A stretch of DNA of 64,000 nucleotides, taken from contig NZ_JAAFZB010000095.1 of the NCBI RefSeq assembly GCF_010692725.1, positions 1-64,000 of the forward strand. The letters run 5' to 3'. The notes under the pieces were generated by a model. The model ran no database searches. It saw only the letters and a list, made by a program, of their open reading frames with translations, and was not told the DNA's origin. Every line of letters starts with the position of its first letter. Position 1 is the stretch's first letter. This document shows positions 55,474 through 63,354 of this stretch, piece after piece. The DNA comes from Flavihumibacter soli. Its GTDB lineage: Bacteria; Bacteroidota; Bacteroidia; Sphingobacteriales; Sphingobacteriaceae. The position numbers and the translations under genes are program-made.

Positions 55474-55541
55474 TCTCTGCGGCCTTTGCGCAAAAATACT
55501 CTGCGGCCTCTGCGTGAAATGAGTCGGCCCTGCGTGAAATG
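55474..55541 (-). repeat. Right repeat of the GxxExxY unit
   Basis: CTCTGCGGCC appears at 55474-55483 and 55498-55507, with TTTGCGCAAAAATA between, then CTCTGCGTGAAA and a second CTGCGTGAAATGA. It is inverted relative to the left repeat. It ends 13 bases before the methyltransferase stop codon. Confidence 0.8.
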
Positions 55542-55554
55542 AATTCGACTTTTC

Positions 55555-56340
55555 CTAGTACTTAACCTTAAAATCCTCCTTCACCTGCCCTTTCCTCACA
55601 AACACCAGTCCTATCCAGAACAGGTCAACCGTTACTGTTACCCTCGGATCAGCCTTGATCTGCTGCCAGGCTTCTTTCATGCCTTTGCTCCAGTAGATAT
55701 CGTCGAATATCATGATGCCGTTTTCACTTAACTTAGGCAGGCACCACTCGAAGTAATTCAGGGTCGCATCCTTGCGGTGATTCCCATCAATGAATACAAA
55801 ATCAAGGTTCTCCTGCCGATCCAGAATGTCCGGCAAGACTGTATCGAAGTTTCCGGTGTTCAATTCCACATTGCTGATCTTCAACCGGCTTAAATTCTCC
55901 GCAGCAATAGCAGCAGTTTCAGGACAACCCTCAATGCTGATAACCGGGGACGCAGGAACCGCTTTGGCGAGGTAAGCGGTTGTGATCCCAAGGCAGGTAC
56001 CGAGTTCAATGACATTTTTCGGCGAAAAGTATTCAGCCAGCCGGTAGATCAGCTGAGCCAGTCGTGCAGGCTTCAGGGCATTCTTCGCGATAGTGCTAAC
56101 ACCCTTCTTTTTATTGTTATTAAGATGCGACCCGGCACCCAGGTCGGTTATGTTGATGACACGCTCATCCTGCAATAATGCTGCGCGCAATTCTTCTATT
56201 TCCCGATATTCATTTTTGGCATGAAAATCGTAAATTATTTCGTCAATCAGTTTGTAGACAAAGGGCGAGTGAACCCCATGTCGTGTTTTTGCTGTAAACC
56301 GGTGTTTTAAATAGTCAAAAACCAACTGCATGTTTATCAT
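55555..56340 (-). CDS. Class I SAM-dependent methyltransferase
   Basis: 261 residues. The SAM-binding motif I is NVIELGTCLGITTAYLA (about residues 98-114). VISIEGCPETAAIA and VFIDGNHRKDATLNYFE follow, as in catechol-type O-methyltransferases. The N-terminus is basic and probably binds the substrate partner. The substrate is unknown. ATG 56340 is preceded at 4 bases by an exact TAnnTTTG box; an ATG three codons later is the alternative. It diverges from the SirB1-like gene. Confidence 0.85.
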   Translation of the reverse strand: MINMQLVFDYLKHRFTAKTRHGVHSPFVYKLIDEIIYDFHAKNEYREIEELRAALLQDERVINITDLGAGSHLNNNKKKGVSTIAKNALKPARLAQLIYRLAEYFSPKNVIELGTCLGITTAYLAKAVPASPVISIEGCPETAAIAAENLSRLKISNVELNTGNFDTVLPDILDRQENLDFVFIDGNHRKDATLNYFEWCLPKLSENGIMIFDDIYWSKGMKEAWQQIKADPRVTVTVDLFWIGLVFVRKGQVKEDFKVKY

Positions 56341-56344
56341 GCGG

Positions 56345-56352
56345 CAAAAATA
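56345..56352 (-). promoter_or_regulatory. TAnnTTTG box abutting the methyltransferase start
   Basis: TATTTTTG on the minus strand ends 4 bases before the ATG. A TTTG lies 16 bases further upstream, one base short of the usual minimum spacing. A leaderless mRNA is implied. Confidence 0.5.
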
Positions 56353-56390
56353 GGTAAAGGATTGACAACAAAAATTAATTAAGCCTCAGG

Positions 56391-57251
56391 ATGGATGTTA
56401 AGGAAATAGAATCGTTGATCAAGCTGCTCGACGACCCTGATAGCGAGGTATCACATCATGTGGAGGAAAAGCTGCTTTCTTATGGCACGGAGGTAGTCGG
56501 GTATCTTGAAAATGCCTGGGAACAGTCGTTCGACAGCATTCTACAGGAAAAAATTGAGAACCTCGTTCATAAGATCCAGTTTCAGACCGTAAAGAGGGAA
56601 CTGCAGCTGTGGCATATTGGCGGCTCCTTCGATCTTCTGCAGGGGATGCTGATCATCAATAAATACCAATATCCTGACCTCGATGAGCAAAAGGTTATCA
56701 ATCAGCTTGAGTCCATAAAACGGGAGATCTGGATGCAGATGATCTACGAAATGAGCGCCATTGAAAAGGTAAAGCTCATAAATCACAGCCTTTACAGCAC
56801 CCATGGTTTTTCAGGAAACACCACGCATCACCAGGATCCGAACAATTCCTACCTGAGCCATGTACTGGAAACCAAAAAAGGGAACCAGATCAGCCTGGCC
56901 GTTATATACTCCATTATCGCCCAAAAACTGGATATCCCCATTTATGGCGTGAACCTGCCTCAGCACTTTATTTTAGCCTACGTTGACGACACGCTGGAAA
57001 CTGAATTTCACAACGGCATCCTGTTTTATGTCAACGCTTTCAATAAGGGTTTCATATTTGGAAGAAGAGATGTTGATTCGTTCCTGAAACAATTGAATAT
57101 ACAGCCCGACAAGCAGTTTTATGAGCCCTGTTCAAATGATGAGATCATCCAGCGGGTACTTCGTAATCTCATCAGCTCCTATGAAAAGAACCAGGCGCCT
57201 CACAAGGTAAGTGAACTTGAAGAATTACTCGAGATATTTCATATCCCCTGA
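56391..57251 (+). CDS. SirB1/transglutaminase-like protein
   Basis: 286 residues. The N-terminal ~90 residues are HEAT-like (LIKLLDDPDSEVSHHVEEKL). The C-terminal part is SirB1-type: SYLSHVLETKKGNQISLAVIYSII, LDIPIYGVNLPQHFILAYV and FYVNAFNKGFIFG. The catalytic Cys of true transglutaminases is not seen, as is usual for this family, so no enzyme activity should be assumed. It converges on prfB; a three-arm hairpin lies between. Confidence 0.82.
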   Translation: MDVKEIESLIKLLDDPDSEVSHHVEEKLLSYGTEVVGYLENAWEQSFDSILQEKIENLVHKIQFQTVKRELQLWHIGGSFDLLQGMLIINKYQYPDLDEQKVINQLESIKREIWMQMIYEMSAIEKVKLINHSLYSTHGFSGNTTHHQDPNNSYLSHVLETKKGNQISLAVIYSIIAQKLDIPIYGVNLPQHFILAYVDDTLETEFHNGILFYVNAFNKGFIFGRRDVDSFLKQLNIQPDKQFYEPCSNDEIIQRVLRNLISSYEKNQAPHKVSELEELLEIFHIP

Positions 57252-57257
57252 AAAAGA

Positions 57258-57310
57258 AACGCTGACAGGGTTTCAAACCTTGTCAGCGTTCCGGAACCCT
57301 GTCAGCGTTT
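57258..57310. terminator. Three-arm hairpin between convergent SirB1-like gene and prfB
   Basis: Arm 1 AACGCTGACAGGGTTT pairs with arm 2 AAACCTTGTCAGCGTT (one wobble, 1-base loop). It also pairs perfectly with arm 3 AACCCTGTCAGCGTT (57295-57309). Two mutually exclusive stems are thus possible. It lies 7 bases after one stop codon and 5 bases before the other. The sequence resembles a repeat common in Bacteroidota (recollection). Confidence 0.75.
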
Positions 57311-57314
57311 ACTT

Positions 57315-58392
57315 TTAAAATTCCATCATATAGGCCTTCAGAAATTCATTCAGATCCCCGTCGAGAACCGCCTGAGCGTTTGAAGTTTCATGACCGGTAC
57401 GAAGGTCCTTAACCAGTTTATAGGGATGCAGTACGTAGTTCCTGATCTGTGATCCCCATTCGATCTTCTTCTTGCTTCCCTCGATAGCGGCCGTCGTTTC
57501 CTGGCGCTTGCGAAGCTCAATCTCATATAACTGCGATTTCAGCAGGCGGATAGCGTTATCCTTATTCTGCAGCTGCGAACGCGATTCCTGGTTCTTAATG
57601 ATGATTCCGGAAGGCTTGTGGTATAGGCGGACCGCAGTTTCCACCTTGTTCACATTCTGACCACCGGCACCTCCCGAACGAAAGGTCTCAAATTCAATTT
57701 CTGCAGGGTTGATCTCGATCTCGATCGTATCGTCTACCAGCGGGTAAACATATACCGATGCAAAAGAAGTATGACGTTTAGCGTTCGAATCAAAAGGCGA
57801 AACCCGCACCAGACGGTGCACCCCGTTCTCGCCCTGCAGGTAGCCATAAGCAAATTCGCCTTCAAACTGAAGTGTAACCGTTTTAACGCCGGTCACATCA
57901 CCTTCCTGCATATCCTGCTCGGTCACCTTGTAGCCGTTCTTCTCGCCCCACATAATATACATCCGCATCAGCATGAAGGCCCAGTCGCAGCTTTCGGTAC
58001 CGCCGGCCCCGGCCGTGATCTGCAATACAGCATTAAGCTGGTCTTCTTCCGAACTGAGCATATTCTTGAACTCCAGTTCTTCGACCTTCTCAACGGCTGC
58101 CTCAAACTGTTCCTTCATTTCTTTTTCAGTAGCATCGCCACCGGAAAAGAAATCCAGCATGACTGCAGCATCTTCCACAGCAGCATCAACCTGCTGGAAA
58201 GCATCAGTCCATATTTTCTTTGATTTTATAGAGTGAAGTACCTTTTCAGCCTCCTTGGGCGAATCCCAGAAGTGAGCCCCGAGAGTAACCTCCTGCTCCT
58301 CTTTTAGTTCTTCGAGTTTCTGGTCGACGTCAAAGATGCCTCCTCAGGGACGTTACTCTGTCCCTTAAATCCTGAATTTGTTCTTTAGTCAT
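57315..58392 (-). CDS. prfB: Peptide chain release factor 2, with programmed +1 frameshift
   Basis: The zero frame starts at 58392 and reads 20 codons to an in-frame TGA (58330-58332) in CAT-CTT-TGA-C. A +1 slip on CTT skips one T and continues at GAC (58331) for 338 codons, giving 358 residues, normal for RF2. The stop-recognition SPF motif region ([13 protein letters not shown]) and GGQ ([12 protein letters not shown]) are present. AGGAGG three bases before CTT is the usual stimulator. RF2 releases at UGA/UAA; low RF2 favours the shift, an autoregulatory loop known from E. coli. An exact TAnnTTTG box lies 4 bases before the ATG. Confidence 0.96.
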
Positions 58393-58396
58393 TCAG

Positions 58397-58404
58397 CAAA
58401 AGTA
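58397..58404 (-). promoter_or_regulatory. TAnnTTTG box abutting the prfB start
   Basis: TACTTTTG on the minus strand, exact consensus, ends 4 bases before the prfB ATG, implying a leaderless mRNA. No -33 TTTG was found. Confidence 0.45.
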
Positions 58405-58442
58405 TAAAATAAGCATCTTTGAAAGCAGATAATTTTACCCTT

Positions 58443-59187
58443 ATGAGAAATTCCATTCTGATACTTACTTTATTGGTTTTCTTAATTTCCTGCAATTCTA
58501 AAAAGGGTAAGGTTGAATCTGTGGATTCAGCCCAAGCTTCAATTAATGATACCGCCACCGGTGAATAAGACACCGCAGACTTTCAAAGGTATGTATACAT
58601 TTGGTCACGAGGTCCGCACATTTCTCGACTGCAATACCCAATTAACCTATTGGGTGAATGACAGCCTGGCAAATCTTCGAAAGCCGTATCAGGAGACAGT
58701 CCAGCCGCTTACCTATCCTTATGAAAGTGTCTATGCAGAGGTGAAGGGCTACCTCGGCGGCCGGTCGGATTTAGGTTACGCTTCCGAGTATGAAAATGTA
58801 CTGGTAGTAACCGAAGTCATTAAACTGGAAGCCAAAAACCTCGGTACCGAATGTTATGATTATGAGTTCATCGCGCTGGGCAACGAACCCTTCTGGGCGG
58901 TAGACATTGTTCCCACGGAACAACAGATCGTCTTGAAGCATATTGGCGAAAACAAGGTCTACCAGTTCCCCTATCAGCCGGCGAACATCGGCGGGGGCGT
59001 ATACCGCTTCGAAACGAGCAACGGCGCAAAAGATAAGCTGGTCATCGTGATCCGGGAAGAAACATGCAGCGACGGCATGTCAGATAATAAATATAAGTAT
59101 TCTGCAGAAGTCGTGATCAACGGGCAGACATTGAAAGGCTGCGCTGTCAAAAAAGGGGATGTTCCACCCGGGCAGCCGAGACCATAA
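58443..59187 (+). pseudogene. COG3650-like lipoprotein gene split by a frameshift
   Basis: ATG 58443 opens a lipoprotein signal (C17, FLISC) that ends at TAA after 41 codons (58568). The next frame, open from before 58513 to 59187, continues without a signal: TPQTFKGMYTFGHEVRTFLDC, then IALGNEPFWAVDIVP, typical of COG3650-type envelope proteins. The two parts together make a normal lipoprotein, so a frameshift between about 58515 and 58568 is likely: real inactivation, a slip, or a base-call error. It diverges from prfB. Confidence 0.75.
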
Positions 59188-59411
59188 GTTCATCAATACT
59201 CTCGCGAGAAATCACCTGAAGTTCAATAGGTCTCGTTCACCTCATGTTAGGGTCAAGTCCATTAATTAATGGACTTGACCTTTACCAGACCTAAGCAAGA
59301 GTACTATCAGGCAGGTAGCCGACTTAATATTCGCGCTTCCCGTGCGAACTTCTGCCGCTGCTTTTTCAAAGGTTGGGTGAGGTCCTTTTCATATGAACAT
59401 GGAAGCGAAAT
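59188..59411. other. Intergenic region with palindrome
   Basis: The gap between the COG3650-like gene and the next minus-strand gene holds the palindrome listed separately. A short minus-strand frame (59307-59473) has no recognisable motif and no start signal. Nothing else was seen. Confidence 0.5.
59251..59280. repeat. Perfect 30-bp palindrome, copy 2
   Basis: GGTCAAGTCCATTAA is followed directly by its exact reverse complement. CTTTACCAGACCTAAGCA runs on from it, as CTTTACCTGACCCTAAGCA does from the copy at 9859-9905. The two loci thus share stem-edge (GGACT..GACC-like) and flank sequence 49 kb apart. Confidence 0.8.
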
Positions 59412-59437
59412 AAAAAAGGCCGCATTAACTGCAGCCT
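59412..59437 (-). terminator. Rho-independent terminator after the 59488-60000 gene
   Basis: AGGCTGCA pairs with TGCGGCCT (one wobble) around GTTAA and is followed by T6 on the minus strand, 50 bases after the stop codon. Confidence 0.8.
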
Positions 59438-59487
59438 CATTTACACTTCCTTTTTCAAAAGGCCCCGTAGAACCCATGAAAGCAATT

Positions 59488-60000
59488 TTATTTAAAAAAG
59501 CCGCCGATGGTGTCACCGAGACCGCCGGTGCCTTCGCCCGTGTCGCGCTGCTGCTGATCGCCCTTCTTATTGAACATGCCCATAACATCGTTCAGATCAA
59601 ACTTGCCGTCATCGCCGGCAAACTGCTTCAGCATACTTTGCAGGTCGAAACCTTTATCATTGGGATCATTTGTCCGCCTTACAAACTTTTCAATAAGCGC
59701 AGGTATTATGCCTCCGGCTACACTGCCGGCCGAACTGCCGTCAACGCCCATATTTCCCAGCTTTCCTGCAAAAACTTCCTTGATCTTATTGACTATCGGA
59801 TTATTGGCAAAATCGCCGCCCTGGAAAAGTTGCGACAGATCGCCAAAGTTGCCTGAAGAGGCTTTCTCTTTGAGAACTTCCTCTATTGAGCCGGAGGCAG
59901 CTTGTATTGCCTCTTCATTCTTTTCATTCGGGATCGCCGGATTTTTTACGATCGTTTCTTCGGCTTCCTCTCTTACGAGGTTGTTGAGATTTTCTAACAT
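59488..60000 (-). CDS. Conserved hypothetical helical protein
   Basis: 170 residues from ATG 60000, which starts MLENLNNLVREEAEETIVKN; a frame 42 bases longer has a hydrophobic leader unlikely to be translated. It is helical, with a Gly-rich middle (GSSAGSVAGGIIPALIEKF) and a Gly/Asp-rich tail (GEGTGGLGDTIGGFF). The pattern resembles DUF937-type proteins, but I cannot confirm this. No signal peptide is present in the short form. It follows the M16 gene pair and has its own terminator. Confidence 0.65.
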   Translation of the reverse strand: MLENLNNLVREEAEETIVKNPAIPNEKNEEAIQAASGSIEEVLKEKASSGNFGDLSQLFQGGDFANNPIVNKIKEVFAGKLGNMGVDGSSAGSVAGGIIPALIEKFVRRTNDPNDKGFDLQSMLKQFAGDDGKFDLNDVMGMFNKKGDQQQRDTGEGTGGLGDTIGGFFK

Positions 60001-60043
60001 GATTGAAATGCTTTTTGAGTAAAAGGCCAGGTCTATAAACAAT

Positions 60044-60077
60044 AAACCCTGAGAAGCCTAATAAGTTCTCAGGGTTT
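60044..60077. terminator. Hairpin after the M16 peptidase operon
   Basis: AAACCCTGAGAA pairs perfectly with TTCTCAGGGTTT around a 10-base loop. It lies 23 bases after the M16 stop on the minus strand and is T-rich downstream (TTTATTGTTTATA). Confidence 0.8.
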
Positions 60078-60100
60078 ACCAGAAGGGAAGTCAGTATTGC

Positions 60101-61507
60101 TTAAAAACCGTCCGCCTTGATCTCCTTAACCGTTACCGGTCCGTATTTCTCCGCTATTTTTTTTATTTCCTCAGCTTTACCGATCAACACAAACTGCAGG
60201 TTATCTTTCGGGTAATATTTGTCGGCGATCTCCCTGGCTTTAGCTACGGTCAATCCGTCGACGTTGCTTTCGAAATTATTTATGAATGACTCGTCAAAGC
60301 CATACCAGAACATCTGTGTCAGCAAACCAGCTAACTGACCGGATGTTTCATAATCAGGCGGAAACTGACCTTTGACATAGTTCTTCGCTGACTTTAAGGT
60401 CTCTTCATCAATACCTTTCTCGTGCAATTTTGTAAGCACTTTCAATGCCATATCAATTGCCGGCTCCGTCGTTTTGGAAGCGGTGAAAGTGGAGATATAG
60501 AAAGTTCCGGCATTCTTGAGTGGAGAGAAGCTGCTGCCTGCCCCGTAAGTCAGGCCTGAATTAACGCGAAGTTCATCGTTCAACCAGGAAGTAAACCTGC
60601 CGCCGAATGCGGTATTGATCACTTCAAGTGCAACGAAATCAGGGTTATCGCGACGTATGCCCTGGCCTCCGATCAGGAAGGTTGTTTCACGAGCATCCTC
60701 CTTATTAACAAGCAAGACGCGTTTCGATTTCGCCGGACTGACAGCTTGGGCAGCTAAGCTCTTTTGCAGACTTGCAGACTTGCTCCAGTTGCCAAACAGG
60801 CTGGTAAGCCTGGCTTTCATTGCCTTCGTTTCAAAATCACCGACTACAGCAATTGAAGAACCTGCGGGCGAATAATTGGCTTTATAAAATGACTTCAGAT
60901 CATCCACGTTGAACTTGCCTACGGTAGCGGGGCTGCCGCTAACCGCATTTCCATAGACGTGATCGCCATACATGAATTTATCCCAGTAAGAGCCGATAAC
61001 TGATCGGGGACTTTCCTTGGCCCTATCCAGGTCAGACAGCATACGCTTCCGTTCCTTTTCAAACTCCGCTGCGTTGAAAACCGGGTCAGCCAGCACTTCC
61101 TTCAGAATCGGGAAAACCTTGTCCTGGTCCTTACTTGCGAATTTAGACGACAGGCCGGCGGATTCCTTGCTGGCATAAGTGTTCAGGCGGGCACCGATGA
61201 AGTCCAGCTCTGCCTCGATCTTTTCCTTCGAGTAGCTTTTAGTGCCGTGCTGTAAAGCCGCGGCTGTTAGAGAAGCGAGTCCTGATTTAGCACCGTCGTA
61301 TATTGCCCCAGCTGGCACAATGGCCGAAACACTGATGGTCGGAACTTCATGCTGTTCCATGAGGTAGACTGTCAATCCGTTTGGCAATGAAAATTTTTCA
61401 TAAGCCGGCAACTTAAAGGCCGCCGTTTTTGTCTGCGCTTTACCTGGGTTAGCCAGTGCCGAAACAGCAAGAAATGCAATAAATATATTTTTGATCTTAT
61501 TGTTCAT
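60101..61507 (-). CDS. M16 family peptidase, non-catalytic partner
   Basis: 468 residues with a signal peptide (ending NPGKAQ). The M16 fold is clear, but the zinc motif HxxEH is absent at its place (LTAAALQHGTKSYS). It keeps the R/Y-type substrate motif in the second half (ELRVNSGLTYGAGSSFSP). Such subunits pair with an active M16 partner. It starts 4 bases after the active gene, so the two are co-translated. Probably a periplasmic heterodimeric peptidase. Confidence 0.9.
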   Translation of the reverse strand: MNNKIKNIFIAFLAVSALANPGKAQTKTAAFKLPAYEKFSLPNGLTVYLMEQHEVPTISVSAIVPAGAIYDGAKSGLASLTAAALQHGTKSYSKEKIEAELDFIGARLNTYASKESAGLSSKFASKDQDKVFPILKEVLADPVFNAAEFEKERKRMLSDLDRAKESPRSVIGSYWDKFMYGDHVYGNAVSGSPATVGKFNVDDLKSFYKANYSPAGSSIAVVGDFETKAMKARLTSLFGNWSKSASLQKSLAAQAVSPAKSKRVLLVNKEDARETTFLIGGQGIRRDNPDFVALEVINTAFGGRFTSWLNDELRVNSGLTYGAGSSFSPLKNAGTFYISTFTASKTTEPAIDMALKVLTKLHEKGIDEETLKSAKNYVKGQFPPDYETSGQLAGLLTQMFWYGFDESFINNFESNVDGLTVAKAREIADKYYPKDNLQFVLIGKAEEIKKIAEKYGPVTVKEIKADGF

Positions 61508-61511
61508 CTGT

Positions 61512-62825
61512 TTATTCCTCCACGTTAGTTTTTAATATCCCAACCGTACGGTTCGATTTTTTAAAGTATTCGTTCGCAACCCGTTTAACATCGGCAGCAC
61601 TAACCTTTTCATATTCGGCAGGCGCATTGAACATCTTCCGGTAGTCACCGAAGAAGAGTTCATAGGTTCCGATGTTATTCGACTTACCATTGATCGTCTC
61701 GATCTGGCTATAAAACTGCATCAGCTTTTGATTCTTTATTTTTTGCAGTTCCTGATCGGTGATCCCGTCTTTCTTCACTTTCTCGATCTCTTCATAAATT
61801 GCTTTCTCGAGATCAGCCTCCTTTACACCTGTGGCTGTAACGGCGTAGATCTGGAACAGGTTAGGATCAAAGGTTTCATCATTGCTGGTTCCGATCTGGG
61901 TTGCCAGCTGCTTCTTATCGACGAGGGCAGAGTAGAGCCGCGAGGTATTACCGGTTGACAATATCGAACTGAGGATATCCAAGGCATAATAATCTTTATG
62001 CTTTGTCTCGGGTGTATGGTAGCCGATCAGCATATAAGGTGTGGCCACCTCTTTCTGAACCATCACCCGCCTTTCGCCGGTCTGTGGAGGCTCAACAAGA
62101 TGCACCGGCTTGGGAGCAGCATTGGAAGGGATCGGTTCCATATATTTTTGAGCAAGACGCTTTACTTCGTCCAACTTCACATTCCCCGAAATAACCACCA
62201 CTGCGTTATTGGGCGCGTAATAGGTTTTGAAATATTTTTCAAGATCTTCCTTAGTCCAGTTCTTAATGTCCGTTTCATAGCCGATCACTGTCCAGTGATA
62301 AGGATGTTCCTGGAAAGCCGCTGCATTCACTGCATCGCTTAAAGCATTCCATGGCGAGTTTTCAAGCCCCGTACTTCGTTCCGAAAGAACGACGCCGCGT
62401 TCGCTTTCTATCATACCTGTATCGATGCTTAGGTGAGCGATGCGGTCTGATTCGAGTTCGAACACGGTTTCCATAGCCGTTACCGGAAACCAGTCGGTAT
62501 AAACCGTGACGTTCTGCGTGGTATAAGCGTTATTTGCTCCCCCGTTGAATTCCATTACGCGGTCGAACATCTTCGGGCCGAACTTTTTGGAACCATTGAA
62601 CATCATGTGTTCAAAAAAGTGCGAAAGTCCCGTAATACCGGGATACTCGTTGCGGGAGCCGACCTTATAAAAAAGGTACATATTCGCATTGGGAATGGAA
62701 CTATCCTCCATTACCAAAAACTTCATCCCATTCTTAAGGGTGAAAGTTTTTACCGCATCGGCTTTGACCTGTGCAAACAGCGGAATGCTGAAGCCCAGAA
62801 ATAAGAGACATATTAATTTCCTCAT
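61512..62825 (-). CDS. M16 family zinc peptidase, catalytic partner
   Basis: 437 residues with a signal peptide (ending PLFAQ). The inverted zinc motif is H69-F-F-E72-H73 (LSHFFEHMMFNG), with the distal Glu about 75 residues later (ESERGVVLSE). It precedes the non-catalytic partner by 4 bases. The pair probably degrades peptides in the periplasm. No promoter box with exact TAnnTTTG was found in the 530 bases upstream. Confidence 0.93.
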   Translation of the reverse strand: MRKLICLLFLGFSIPLFAQVKADAVKTFTLKNGMKFLVMEDSSIPNANMYLFYKVGSRNEYPGITGLSHFFEHMMFNGSKKFGPKMFDRVMEFNGGANNAYTTQNVTVYTDWFPVTAMETVFELESDRIAHLSIDTGMIESERGVVLSERSTGLENSPWNALSDAVNAAAFQEHPYHWTVIGYETDIKNWTKEDLEKYFKTYYAPNNAVVVISGNVKLDEVKRLAQKYMEPIPSNAAPKPVHLVEPPQTGERRVMVQKEVATPYMLIGYHTPETKHKDYYALDILSSILSTGNTSRLYSALVDKKQLATQIGTSNDETFDPNLFQIYAVTATGVKEADLEKAIYEEIEKVKKDGITDQELQKIKNQKLMQFYSQIETINGKSNNIGTYELFFGDYRKMFNAPAEYEKVSAADVKRVANEYFKKSNRTVGILKTNVEE

Positions 62826-63354
62826 ACTTATAAATGGCTTAAATTAATTTGAAAACACATCCAAATTAAGCGATTAAAATCAGATATCTGGTTTGATGAT
62901 AAAATCTTTACACCTTGCTTTCCGCAGTCCTTAAAATCTTGCAAATAAGTGAACTGTTCCCGCGGATTCTAAGAACATTGGCAAAATGATAAAATAAGGA
63001 TGCTAAGTTAGGAGACTATTTATTTCACGCAGAGGTCGCAAAGTTAGTAGCAGACTAGTTTAGACCGAGGGTAGAGGTTAGGCTTTGGGGGCTTTGCGTT
63101 TTCTTATTTTGCTTTCGTGCCCAAAAGGCTTTTAAAATGCTATTGATGATTTATAGATTATGTAATCGCGGATAAACCGCGGATTTCCTCAGGTTCTAAC
63201 CTTTTAAAACTCTCTGATCTGCGCTTGGGACTGTTAGTAAACTTCAACCTAGGCGATATTTCGAAAGGCATATTTAGAAAAGTAAACAGGCTTTAGTTAA
63301 TTTCGCTACTTGTTGTCCCTGATAAGGGTTGTTCTCCACTCTAATTTAAAACAG
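62826..63354. other. Intergenic region upstream of pgi
   Basis: No gene was seen in these 529 bases. They hold the short repeat unit at 63023-63112 and a small hairpin CGCGG-ATAAA-CCGCG (about 63167-63181). pgi and the M16 pair diverge from this region. Confidence 0.6.
63023..63112. repeat. Gene-less relative of the GxxExxY unit ends (MITE-like)
   Basis: It begins TTTCACGCAGAG (63023-63034) followed by GTCGCAAAG, and ends with CTTTGCGTTTTCTTATTTTGC at 63092-63112 read in two parts: CTTTGCG, then TTTTCTTATTTTGC. The reverse complement of the end matches the left repeat of the 54835 unit with two differences in 21 bases. CGCAAAG and CTTTGCG are inverted around 48 bases of interior. Confidence 0.7.

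Larger units (their letters stand above)
54835..55541. mobile_element. Putative mobile unit: GxxExxY gene flanked by inverted CGCAGAG/CGCAAAG repeats
   Basis: The left end begins TTTCACGCAGAG (54835-54846). Its perfect inverted copy CTCTGCGTGAAA ends the right side at 55518. Beyond it, CTGCGTGAAATGA is repeated directly at 55509-55521 and 55529-55541. Inside are shorter GCGCAAAGA and CTCTGCGGCC units. The only gene between is the GxxExxY nuclease-fold protein. No target-site duplication is obvious. Interpretation as a mobile unit is inference. Confidence 0.6.

Noticed and set aside
54835-55541. CRISPR array as explanation for the CGCAGAG/CGCAAAG repeats
   Set aside because: Units are 7-13 bases, irregularly spaced, inverted on either side of a gene, and no cas gene is near.
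59307-59588. 93-codon minus-strand frame overlapping the end of the 59488-60000 gene
   Set aside because: It covers the terminator hairpin at 59412-59437 and its tail is basic, motif-free sequence.
59269-59856. 195-codon plus-strand frame opposite the 59488-60000 gene
   Set aside because: It starts inside the palindrome and runs antisense to a gene with its own terminator; no motif.
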